A stretch of DNA of 18,972 bases, from assembly GCA_050115015.1 (NCBI GenBank), contig JASFRI010000031.1, positions 1-18,972 on the forward strand, read 5' to 3'. The notes below the pieces were generated by a model. The model saw only the letters and a program-made list of their open reading frames with translations. It did no database searches and was not told the origin of the DNA. The position numbers and the translations under genes were made by a program. How positions within the stretch are numbered: the first letter of the stretch is position 1; each line of letters starts with the position of its first letter. Source of the stretch: JASFRI01 sp050115015. GTDB lineage: Bacteria; Acidobacteriota; Polarisedimenticolia; CBDVAL01. Positions 1 through 7,984 of this stretch are shown here, one piece after another.

Positions 1-1
1 G

Positions 2-1096
2 AACCTGGAGGCCCTGGACCGCGCGGCGGCGCAGACCGTGGACGCGATCGGGGCGCTTCCGGGGATCGTCGACGTGGCGAGCAGCTCGGAGCCCGGCAAC
101 CCCGAGGTGGTCGTGGAGCTGGACCAGGAGCGCGCCGGGGCGCTGGGGGTGACCGCCAGCATGATCGGGGAGTCCCTCCGGCGGCAGGTCCGCGGCGAGG
201 TCGTCGGCACGTTCCGGGAGGGAGAGGAGCGGCTGGACATCCGGCTGCGCGCCTCCGCCCCGTACCGCGATCGAGCCTCGGAGATCGAGAAGCTCGGGGT
301 GCGCCTGCCGTCCGGCGACGTGGTGCCGGTCTCCGCCGTGGCCCGGGTCGAGCTGGGCAGGGGCCCGGCGGCGATCCACCGGGTCGGGGGCGCCCGGACG
401 GCGGAGGTCAGCGCGCGGGTCGGCGGCATCCAGCTCGGGGAGGCGCTGGCGGCCGTGCGGGCCGCTCTCGGGCGCCTCTCCCTGCCCGCCGGGGCCCGGG
501 CGGAGATGGCGGGCCAGGACGAGGAGCTCCGGCTCTCCTACCGGAGCCTGCAGCTGGCCCTCGGCCTGGCGATCTTCCTGGTCTACGTGGTCATGGCGGG
601 TCAGTTCGAATCGCTCATCCATCCTTTCGTCATCCTGCTCTCCGTGCCCCTGGGCCTCGTGGGGGTGGTGCTGGCCCTGCTGCTGACCGGGACGGCGGTG
701 AGCGTCCTGGTGCTGATCGGCGCGGTGATGCTGGCCGGGATCGTCGTCAACAACGCCATCGTCCTGGTGGACGCGATCAACCGGCGGCGCCGCGAGGGGG
801 AGGCACTACAGGCCGCCATCGTCGGTGCCGGAGAGGAACGGCTCCGGCCGATCCTGATGACCACCACGACCACGGTGCTGGCCCTGCTCCCCATGGCGCT
901 GGGCCTGGGCGCCGGGGACGAGCTGCGGGCCCCGCTGGCGATCACGGTGATCGGCGGGCTGACGCTGGCGACCCTGCTGACGCTGTTCGTCATCCCCTGC
1001 CTCTACCGCCTGTTCTCCCGGGACGTCCCGGTGCCCGCGGGTGCGCCGTCGCGGACCCCGCCCCCCGCGACGGCCGCCGCGGAGGAGTCCCGATGA
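2..1096 (+). CDS. RND efflux permease, C-terminal part (5' end outside window)
   Basis: This is the last 364 residues of an inner-membrane RND permease of the hydrophobe/amphiphile efflux (AcrB-like) type, which exports small molecules using the proton gradient. The frame is open to the left edge, so the GTG at 38 is an internal codon and not the start. The visible part holds the end of the second periplasmic porter region, then membrane helices 8 to 12. In the TM10 position the motif is GIVVNNAIVLVD (N250-N251 of the fragment), where E. coli AcrB has K940; an Asn is frequent in HAE1 relatives. The conserved stretch RLRPILMTTTTTVLALLP follows. The stop codon overlaps the start of the next permease as ATGA, so the two are probably translated together and may form a mixed trimer as MdtB and MdtC do. 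The family is certain; substrate and partner proteins are unknown. Confidence 0.93.
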   Translation, partial: NLEALDRAAAQTVDAIGALPGIVDVASSSEPGNPEVVVELDQERAGALGVTASMIGESLRRQVRGEVVGTFREGEERLDIRLRASAPYRDRASEIEKLGVRLPSGDVVPVSAVARVELGRGPAAIHRVGGARTAEVSARVGGIQLGEALAAVRAALGRLSLPAGARAEMAGQDEELRLSYRSLQLALGLAIFLVYVVMAGQFESLIHPFVILLSVPLGLVGVVLALLLTGTAVSVLVLIGAVMLAGIVVNNAIVLVDAINRRRREGEALQAAIVGAGEERLRPILMTTTTTVLALLPMALGLGAGDELRAPLAITVIGGLTLATLLTLFVIPCLYRLFSRDVPVPAGAPSRTPPPATAAAEESR

Positions 1097-4000
1097 AGCT
1101 CTGGAACATCCCGGTGGACCGGCCGGTGGCCACCCTCATGTTCCTGATCAGCCTCGTCGTGATCGGCACCGTCGCCGTGTTCGAGCTGCCCCTGGACTAC
1201 TGGCCCCACATCGAGAGGCCTTTCGTCGGCGTCCGCGTGGCCTACCCCGGAAGCCATCCCCTCGAGGTCCTGCGGGAGGTGACCGAGCCCCTGGAGGAGG
1301 AGCTGGCCTCGATCCCCGACGTGCTCCGGGTCCGCGGACGGGCGGATGCGGACGGCGCCTACGTGGAGGCCCGCTTCGCGCTGGACGCCGATCTCGACCT
1401 CAAGAAGATGGACGTCCGCGAGGCGGTGGAGCGCGTCCGGCCGACCCTCCCGGAGGGGATCAGGAGCATCCGCATCCAGACCTACGTCGACGCTCCGGGG
1501 GACGGCACGATCCTCGAGGGGCGCATCTCCTCCGGACGGGACCTCTCCGAGTCCTGGGAATTGCTGGACCGGCGCATCCGGCGGCCGCTGGAGCGTATCC
1601 CCGGGGTGGCCCGCGTGGATCTCGGCGGCGTCGAGCCCCGGGAGGTGCGGATCGACGTCGACCCCGAGGCGCTGCGGCGCCACGGCGTCTACGCGGGTGA
1701 GCTGCTCCAGGCGCTATCGGCGGCCAATCTCGACCTGGACCTGGGGGCCGTGCACGGCGACCTGCTGCGATACGACGTGCGCTCCCGGGGGAGGTTCCAC
1801 GACGTCCAGTCGATCCGCGACCTGCGGATCCGGCCGGACGGCGTCCGCGTCCGGGACGTGGCGGCGGTGGCGCTGGCGGAGCCGGAGCTCGACTACGGCC
1901 GGCACCTCGACCGCGACTTCGCCATCAGCATCGAGGTCTTCCCGGAGCCCACGGCGAACACGGTGGCGACCGTGGACCGGCTGATGGCCCGGATCGACGA
2001 GATGGAGAGCGACCCGGATCTCGAGGGAATCCAACTCCTGGTCTGGAACAACGCGGGAGAGCAGATCCGTCGCGCGCTGTCGGGCCTGCGGAACGCCGGG
2101 CTGTTCGGGGGGCTGCTGGCGGTGATCGTCCTCTACGCCTTCCTGCGGCGGCTCACCACTACCGCGATCGTGGCGGTGGCCATCCCGTTCTCGCTCCTGG
2201 TGACGTGCGGCGCGATGTACTTCCTGGGCTTCCACATGAACGTCCTGACGATGCTGGGCCTGATGCTCGGCGTCGGCATGCTCGTGGACAACGGGGTCGT
2301 GGTCATCGAGAACATCTACCGCCGCCAGGGAGAGGGGTTGCCGCCCCGGGAGGCGTCCCGCGTCGGCACCCGGGAGGTGGGACTGGCGGTGCTGGCCTCC
2401 ACCGCCACGACGGTGATCGTCTGGTCCTGGCTGTTCGTGGCGGAGAACAGCGAGTTCACGGCAATCCTCGGCCAGGTGGCGCTGACCATCTGCCTCTCCG
2501 TGGTCTGCTCGCTGCTCATCTCCCTGACGTTCATCCCCCTGGCGGCATCGCGCACGCCACCGCGACGGCGGGCGGCGCGGCCGGGTTTCCTGCTGGAGAC
2601 CGTGGTCCCCCGCTACGGCCGGCTCCTGCGGTGGACCCTCCGCCACCGCCTGGCCACCCTCGCCGGGCTGCTGCTGCTCGCCTCCAGTGCGGTGATCCCC
2701 TTCAGCCTGCTGGAGAAATCGGACGAGACCCGGGAGCAGGCCCAGGAGGTGTCCATCTACTACCAGCCTCAGGGTTCGGCCTCCAAGGAAGCCATGGAAG
2801 GCCACGTGAACCGCATCGAGGACTGGCTCTACACGAACCGCGATGCCCTGGACTTCGAGAACGTCTACTCCTTCTTCGAGGATCGCTGGGCGGTGACCCG
2901 CGTCTACCTGCCGCTGGAGCGCCGGGGCGAGGAGGGGGCCGAGGCCCTGCGCCGGGCGCTGGCCGAGGGGCTCCCGGTCATCGCGGGGGTCGATCTGGAG
3001 GTGGGAGACAACGAGCAGGGACGGCGCCGGCACGGGTACCGGCGCATGGTCGATGTCGCCCTCCACGGCGAGGACCCGGAGTTCCTGCACGATCTCGCCG
3101 TGACCGTCGAGGAGATGCTGCGGCCCGTGGAGGACGTGACGGAGATCTACGGGCCGACCCTGACCGGCAGCGAGGAGGCCCGCGTCCGTGTCCTGCCGGA
3201 GCGCGCCCGTGCCCTGGGGCTGAGCCCCAGGCAGATCGCCGACGCGGTCGCCTTCGCGTACCGGGGACGCAATCTGCGGCGCTTCCAGGCCGACGAGGGG
3301 GAGCTGGAGATGCGGATCGGCCTGCCGGAGGAGCTGCAGCCGGGGCTGGCCGCGCTCGTGGACCTGCCCATCCCGCGGGAGGGCGGGACACCGGTCCCCC
3401 TGGGCTCCGTCGCCCGCGTGGAGCGCGCCCGCACCAGCGAGCGGATCCGGCGGGAGAACCGGGTGACCACGACCTACGTCGGCGTGGAGTTCCGGGACGA
3501 GGTCACCACCGAGGTGGGCCGGGAACGCGTGGCGGCGGCCCTGGCGGAACTGGCCCTTCCCGAGGGGTACTCCTGGGACTGGGGGGAGCGCGGCCGGGAG
3601 CGGGACGATGCCCTGCAGGTGATGCTCCAGGGCGTCATCATCTCGCTGGTCGTGGTGATCCTGCTGATGATGGCCCTGTTCGAGTCGTTCTCCCAGCCCC
3701 TGGCGATCCTGATCACCCTGCCGCTGGCGCTGTTCGGCGCGTTCTGGAGCCTATGGCTGCTCGGCTACGATTTCGAGATCGTGGCGTTCGTGGGCCTGGT
3801 CATCCTGATCGGGATCGTCGTCAACAACGGCATCGTCATGGTGGATCACGTCAACCACCTGCGCCGCGGGGGGATGGAGCGCGTCGAGGCCCTCGTCCAG
3901 GGCTGCGGGGATCGGCTGCGGCCGGTCCTGATGACCGCCATCACGACGATCTTCGGGCTGATCCCGCTCGCCACCTCGGCGTTCATGGTGGTCGACGTGT

Positions 4001-4215
4001 ACATCGACTCGCTGGCCGTGGCGGTCATCGGCGGACTGGCCAGCTCCACCCTGTTCACGCTCCTCGCGCTGCCGGTCTGGTACGCCACCGTGGAGGACCT
4101 GGGCTCGGTGCTGCTGCGGCTTCTCGTTCCCTCCTGGTCGGGGGGCGGGATCCGGCTGCCGCGGGAGCGCATCCTCGCCGGCGGCCGCACCCCCGGGGGG
4201 GGACGCCCGGCATGA
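1093..4215 (+). CDS. RND efflux permease (HAE1/AcrB-like), complete
   Basis: A full-length 1040-residue RND permease, the usual size for AcrB relatives. It begins with the typical cytoplasmic lead and TM1 (MKLWNIPVDRPVATLM), followed by the first porter domain (about 35-330), TM2-6, a second porter domain (about 555-860) and TM8-12. The TM4 proton-relay motif reads GMLVDNGVVVIENI, with D399 followed by N400, whereas AcrB has two aspartates (D407, D408). TM10 has GIVVNNGIVMVD (N911-N912) in place of the AcrB lysine. The ATG start overlaps the upstream stop by four bases and its own stop overlaps the next start the same way, which indicates translational coupling across three genes. Substrate cannot be told from sequence; no periplasmic adaptor or outer-membrane channel is visible here, but they could lie upstream of the window. 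Confidence 0.95.
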   Translation: MKLWNIPVDRPVATLMFLISLVVIGTVAVFELPLDYWPHIERPFVGVRVAYPGSHPLEVLREVTEPLEEELASIPDVLRVRGRADADGAYVEARFALDADLDLKKMDVREAVERVRPTLPEGIRSIRIQTYVDAPGDGTILEGRISSGRDLSESWELLDRRIRRPLERIPGVARVDLGGVEPREVRIDVDPEALRRHGVYAGELLQALSAANLDLDLGAVHGDLLRYDVRSRGRFHDVQSIRDLRIRPDGVRVRDVAAVALAEPELDYGRHLDRDFAISIEVFPEPTANTVATVDRLMARIDEMESDPDLEGIQLLVWNNAGEQIRRALSGLRNAGLFGGLLAVIVLYAFLRRLTTTAIVAVAIPFSLLVTCGAMYFLGFHMNVLTMLGLMLGVGMLVDNGVVVIENIYRRQGEGLPPREASRVGTREVGLAVLASTATTVIVWSWLFVAENSEFTAILGQVALTICLSVVCSLLISLTFIPLAASRTPPRRRAARPGFLLETVVPRYGRLLRWTLRHRLATLAGLLLLASSAVIPFSLLEKSDETREQAQEVSIYYQPQGSASKEAMEGHVNRIEDWLYTNRDALDFENVYSFFEDRWAVTRVYLPLERRGEEGAEALRRALAEGLPVIAGVDLEVGDNEQGRRRHGYRRMVDVALHGEDPEFLHDLAVTVEEMLRPVEDVTEIYGPTLTGSEEARVRVLPERARALGLSPRQIADAVAFAYRGRNLRRFQADEGELEMRIGLPEELQPGLAALVDLPIPREGGTPVPLGSVARVERARTSERIRRENRVTTTYVGVEFRDEVTTEVGRERVAAALAELALPEGYSWDWGERGRERDDALQVMLQGVIISLVVVILLMMALFESFSQPLAILITLPLALFGAFWSLWLLGYDFEIVAFVGLVILIGIVVNNGIVMVDHVNHLRRGGMERVEALVQGCGDRLRPVLMTAITTIFGLIPLATSAFMVVDVYIDSLAVAVIGGLASSTLFTLLALPVWYATVEDLGSVLLRLLVPSWSGGGIRLPRERILAGGRTPGGGRPA

Positions 4216-5030
4216 CGCGCCGGCGGATGTCCGGATGGATGCTCGGCTGCCTTCTGGGGTGCGGGGGCCTGGGGCTGATCGTGCTCATCGGGGCCACCGC
4301 CGGAGGCCTCTGGGTGTTTCGCGTGTTCGAGGACTTCGACGTGGCGGTGCAGGAGCGGGCCGAGCTCGAGGACCGGTTCGGCGAGAGCGCCGATTTCCAT
4401 CCTGCCGCCGACGGCGCCATCCTCCCGGACCGGATCCAGGCGTTCCTGGCGGTCCGCCGGGAGCTGCTCCCCTACTGCGACCGCTTCCGGCAGACGACGG
4501 GAAGCTTCGGGCGCATGGAGGAGATGGACCAGCGCGACGAGGAGCCCGGCCTCGGCGAGATCCTCGGCGTCGTGCGCAGTGCCCTGGGGCTCGCGCCCCT
4601 CATGGGGGATTACTTCTCCCGGCGGAACGGGCTGCTCCTCGAGCACGGCATGGGGATGGGCGAGTACACCTACATCTACGTCATGGCGTACCGCTCCTGG
4701 CTGGGCGCCCCGATCGACACTGGGCTGCCGATGAAGGCGATCCGCCGCCGCGTCCACGGCGAGGTGATCGCGATGCTCGACAACCAGCTCGCGGACCTGC
4801 GGGCGGCGGCCGGGAGCCCCGGATCGCCGATCGAGGTACGGCTGGAGGCCGAGATCGCGGCGCTCCGGTCCGACCCGGATCGGATCCCCTGGCGGGACGG
4901 GCTGCCCCCGGCGCTTTTGGCCTCCCTGGAGCCCTGGCGGGCGGAGCTGGAGTCCGCGTACTGCCCGGCGGCCGCGGGATTCGACCTGGGGCGGAATCGT
5001 CGTCGGGGCATGACGATCCACGGCGACTAG
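4212..5030 (+). CDS. Membrane-anchored protein of unknown function coupled to the RND genes
   Basis: A 272-residue protein I do not recognise. It begins with an arginine-rich end (MTRRR), then one hydrophobic segment at about 9-36, fitting a signal anchor with the remainder outside the cytoplasm. The soluble part looks mostly helical and has a conserved-looking core: a PYC motif near 87-89, the run GMGMGEYTYIYVMAY at about 146-160, and a late cysteine at 251. The two cysteines C89 and C251 could form a disulfide, which is only a guess. The start chosen (4212) overlaps the stop of the RND permease as ATGA; a second ATG six codons in (4227) is possible. The tight coupling suggests that it serves the efflux complex, but no known RND adaptor signature (hairpin, lipoyl, beta-barrel) is visible. 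A terminator directly follows the stop. Confidence 0.82.
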   Translation: MTRRRMSGWMLGCLLGCGGLGLIVLIGATAGGLWVFRVFEDFDVAVQERAELEDRFGESADFHPAADGAILPDRIQAFLAVRRELLPYCDRFRQTTGSFGRMEEMDQRDEEPGLGEILGVVRSALGLAPLMGDYFSRRNGLLLEHGMGMGEYTYIYVMAYRSWLGAPIDTGLPMKAIRRRVHGEVIAMLDNQLADLRAAAGSPGSPIEVRLEAEIAALRSDPDRIPWRDGLPPALLASLEPWRAELESAYCPAAAGFDLGRNRRRGMTIHGD

Positions 5031-5033
5031 CCC

Positions 5034-5055
5034 GGACCGTGACGGTCCTGTTTTG
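5034..5055 (+). terminator. Rho-independent terminator ending the RND operon
   Basis: Directly after the TAG stop at 5028-5030 lies a perfect 6-bp stem GGACCG / CGGTCC (5034-5039 and 5043-5048) with a TGA triloop, followed by TGTTTTG. Four consecutive T after a GC-rich stem is notable in such a GC-rich region. It separates the RND operon from the next promoter. Confidence 0.7.
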
Positions 5056-5070
5056 CCCCGGGGGGCACTG

Positions 5071-5099
5071 TCGACACCGCGACCGAGTACCTCTATCAT
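5071..5099 (+). promoter_or_regulatory. Sigma-70-like promoter of the M16 peptidase operon
   Basis: A -35 box TCGACA (5071-5076) and a -10 box TATCAT (5094-5099) are each one base from consensus and sit 17 bases apart. Transcription would start near 5106, giving a leader of about 72 bases before the ATG at 5178. The leader contains a possible hairpin, GCCGCA (5129-5134) with TGCGGC (5145-5150). The position just after a terminator and just ahead of a gene with a good ribosome binding site supports the call. Confidence 0.62.
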
Positions 5100-5177
5100 C
5101 CAGGGATCCGACCGGGTTGAGCCCAGCGGCCGCACGGCCTCGTCTGCGGCTCCCGTCCCTCAGAGGAGCAGCCTGTC

Positions 5178-7976
5178 ATGAAGATGTTCTCCCTCACGAT
5201 GCTGTCCGTCCTCGCCGTGAGCGCGGGCGTTTCCACGAGCAGCGCCGCCGGCGTCTTCCCGTACCGCGTCCAGCGCGCCACCCTCGACAACGGCCTGAAG
5301 GTCCTGATGATCCCGATGCCCTCCGAGGGGCTCGTCAGCTACTGGTCCGTCGTGCGCACCGGCAGCCGCGACGAGGTGGAGAAGGGGGTCACCGGCTTCG
5401 CCCACTTCTTCGAGCACATGATGTTCCGGGGCAGCGAGAAGTACCCCGGAGACGTCTACGACAGCATCGTCACGTCCATGGGCGCGGACGCGAACGCCTA
5501 CACCACGGACGACCTGACCGCCTACCATCTCAGCATCACCCGGGAGGATCTGCCGACGGTCATCGACATCGAGAGCGATCGCTTCCAGAACCTGAAGTAC
5601 TCGGAGGCGGAGTTCAAGACCGAGGCCGGCGCGGTCTACGGGGAGTTCCGCAAGGGCCGGACGAGCCCCTTCTTCGTGCTCTACGAGGCGACGCTGAACG
5701 AGGCCTTCGACCTGCACACGTACAAGCACACGACCATCGGCTTCGAGGCCGACATCAAGGCGATGAAGGAAAAGTACGAGTACTCGAAGAGCTTCTTCAA
5801 CCGGTTCTACCGGCCGGAGAACGTGGTGATCCTCATCGCCGGCGACTTTGACCCCGATGCCACGCTGAAGCTCATCCGGAAGGCCTACGGTGGATGGAAG
5901 AAGGGCTACCAGGCGCCCGCGGTGCCGGAGGAGCCCGAGCAGACCGCCCAGCGCCGGATCACCGTGGAGTTCGACGGGCAGACCCTGCCGATCCTGGCGG
6001 TGAACTTCAAGGGGGATCGGCTCCGGGCGGATGACGTCACGATGGCGGCGGGAACCCTCATCGAGAGCCTCGCGTTCGGCGAGACCTCGGATCTTTACAA
6101 GAAGCTCGTCCTGGACGAGCAGCGCGTGCAGTTCCTTTCGGCGGACTTCGGCTACAACCGCGACCCGAACCTGTGGTCCGTCTTCACGATGGTGAAGGAC
6201 CCGGCGGACGTGCACGCCGTCGAGGGGGAGATCTGGGATGCCGTCGCGACCCTCCAGGCGGAACCCGTCGACCAGGAGCGGCTGGACGCGGTGCGCTCCA
6301 ACCTCAAGTACGGCTTCCTGTCGAACCTCTCCACGCCGGGAGACGTCGCCGGGAACCTGGCGCGCTTCGTGGCCCTCACCGGCGACGTGACCGTGGTGGA
6401 CGAGCTCTGGTCCACCTACGAGGCGGTGACGCCGGAGGACGTGCAGCGGGCGGCGCAGCTCTACCTGACGCCGGCCCGGAGCACCGTCACCGTCGTGCAC
6501 GCGAAGGGGATGGAGATCCCGGCCCCGGAGCCGGCACAGGCGCCGGTGCTCCTCCCGCTGGAGGAGGATCCCAACGTCGCGTTCAAGCTCTGGTTCCAGG
6601 TGGGCTCCCAGAACGACCCCCCCGGCAAGGAGGGCCTCGCCGCCCTCACCGCCTCCCTGATCAGCGAGGGAGGCACGAGGGACCGGGCCTACGAGGAGAT
6701 CCTCGAGGACCTCTTCCCCCTCGCGGCGTCGTACGGCGCCTCGGTGGACAAGGAGATGACGGTGGTCACCGGCGTCGTCTACCGGGACGCGGTCGCCCGG
6801 TACTATCCCCTGCTCCTGGACGCCGTGCTGAACCCCGGCTTCCGGGAGGCGGACTTCGAGCGCCTGCGAAGCCGCGCCATCGACGTCCTCGAGAAGCAGC
6901 TGCGCTACTCCTCCGACGAGGAGCTCGGGAAGGCCACCCTCTACAACCGGATCTTCCGCGGGACCCCCTACGGTCACCTCGACCTCGGGACGGTGGAGGG
7001 CCTGAAGGCGATCACCCTGGACGACGTCAGGGAGTTCTACGCGACGTACTACACCCGGGAGAACGTGGTCATCGGCCTGGGGGGCGCCTACGACGAGAAC
7101 CTCCGGGACCGGCTGGTCGCCGATCTGCAGCGGCTTCCCGAGGGCAAGCCCCCGACGGTGCCCGCGCCGCAGCCCGAGCCCATCGACGGACGGGAGGTCG
7201 TGCTGGTCCAGAAGCCCGGGGAGTCGACGGCCATAAGCTTCGGATACCCCATCGACCTCCACCGCGGGGAGCGCGAGTTCTACGCCCTGTGGCTGGCGAA
7301 CTCCTGGCTGGGCGAGCACCGCAACAGCGTGAGCCACCTGTACCAGGTCATCCGCGAGACCCGCGGGATGAACTACGGCGACTACTCCTACATCGAGGCC
7401 TTCCCCCAGGGCGGCTTCCGCTCCATGCCCCCGACCGGGGTCGGGCGGCGCCAGCAGATCTTCGAGGTCTGGATCCGGCCGGTGCCCGAGTCGCAGGCGG
7501 TGTTCGCCCTCCGTGCGGCGCTCCGGGAGCTGGACGGGCTCGCCAGGGACGGCCTCACCCAGGAGCAGTTCGAGGCGCAGAAGGAGTTCCTCAAGAAGTA
7601 CGTCTACCAGTTCGCCACGACGACCGCCGAGCGCCTGGGCTACGCCGTCGATGATCGCTTCTACGGCATCGACGACGGCCACCTCGAGCGCTTCCGGGAG
7701 ACCATCGACTCCCTGACCCGGGAGGAGGTCAACGCCGCGGTCCGCAAGTACCTGCAGTCCGAGAACCTGGTGATCGCCATGGTGACGGCGGACGCGCAGG
7801 CGATGAAGGAGGCGCTGGTCTCCGACGCCCCCAGCCCGATGGACTACGGGGACCTGGAGAAGCCGGAGGCGGTGCTGGCGGAGGACGGGGAGATCGAGCG
7901 CTATCCCCTTCAGGTGAGCGCGGACCACGTGACCATCATCCCGGTGGACGAGATGTTCATCGGGGGGAGCCGGTAG
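5178..7976 (+). CDS. Exported M16 family zinc metallopeptidase (two-domain, pitrilysin-like)
   Basis: A 932-residue peptidase of the M16 clan, predicted to degrade peptides in the periplasm or at the cell surface. Residues 1-24 form a signal peptide ending in SSAAG. The inverted zinc motif HFFEH is at 76-80 (H76, E79, H80), and the third ligand is likely E156 in the stretch TEAGAVYGEF, at the spacing known for the family. The protein has two M16 halves: an active N-terminal half (about 30-440) and a second half (about 455-930) in which the HxxEH position is replaced by uncharged residues (around GLAALTASLI), as expected for the inactive partner half. AGAGGAG at 5162-5168, nine bases before the ATG, is a good ribosome binding site and fixes the start. 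It shares a promoter with the VWFA gene, 8 bases downstream. The substrate is unknown. Confidence 0.95.
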   Translation: MKMFSLTMLSVLAVSAGVSTSSAAGVFPYRVQRATLDNGLKVLMIPMPSEGLVSYWSVVRTGSRDEVEKGVTGFAHFFEHMMFRGSEKYPGDVYDSIVTSMGADANAYTTDDLTAYHLSITREDLPTVIDIESDRFQNLKYSEAEFKTEAGAVYGEFRKGRTSPFFVLYEATLNEAFDLHTYKHTTIGFEADIKAMKEKYEYSKSFFNRFYRPENVVILIAGDFDPDATLKLIRKAYGGWKKGYQAPAVPEEPEQTAQRRITVEFDGQTLPILAVNFKGDRLRADDVTMAAGTLIESLAFGETSDLYKKLVLDEQRVQFLSADFGYNRDPNLWSVFTMVKDPADVHAVEGEIWDAVATLQAEPVDQERLDAVRSNLKYGFLSNLSTPGDVAGNLARFVALTGDVTVVDELWSTYEAVTPEDVQRAAQLYLTPARSTVTVVHAKGMEIPAPEPAQAPVLLPLEEDPNVAFKLWFQVGSQNDPPGKEGLAALTASLISEGGTRDRAYEEILEDLFPLAASYGASVDKEMTVVTGVVYRDAVARYYPLLLDAVLNPGFREADFERLRSRAIDVLEKQLRYSSDEELGKATLYNRIFRGTPYGHLDLGTVEGLKAITLDDVREFYATYYTRENVVIGLGGAYDENLRDRLVADLQRLPEGKPPTVPAPQPEPIDGREVVLVQKPGESTAISFGYPIDLHRGEREFYALWLANSWLGEHRNSVSHLYQVIRETRGMNYGDYSYIEAFPQGGFRSMPPTGVGRRQQIFEVWIRPVPESQAVFALRAALRELDGLARDGLTQEQFEAQKEFLKKYVYQFATTTAERLGYAVDDRFYGIDDGHLERFRETIDSLTREEVNAAVRKYLQSENLVIAMVTADAQAMKEALVSDAPSPMDYGDLEKPEAVLAEDGEIERYPLQVSADHVTIIPVDEMFIGGSR

Positions 7977-7984
7977 GGACCCGC

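Noticed and set aside
2205..4211. Extension of the 272-residue protein upstream to form a 941-residue protein
   Set aside because: The extension lies out of frame within the RND permease and reads as Pro/Arg/Gly-rich sequence; the coupled ATG at 4212 is followed by a normal membrane anchor.
6600..6720. A second zinc site in the C-terminal half of the M16 peptidase
   Set aside because: The equivalent position lacks HxxEH, as is normal for the inactive half of two-domain M16 enzymes; I do not treat it as a mutation.
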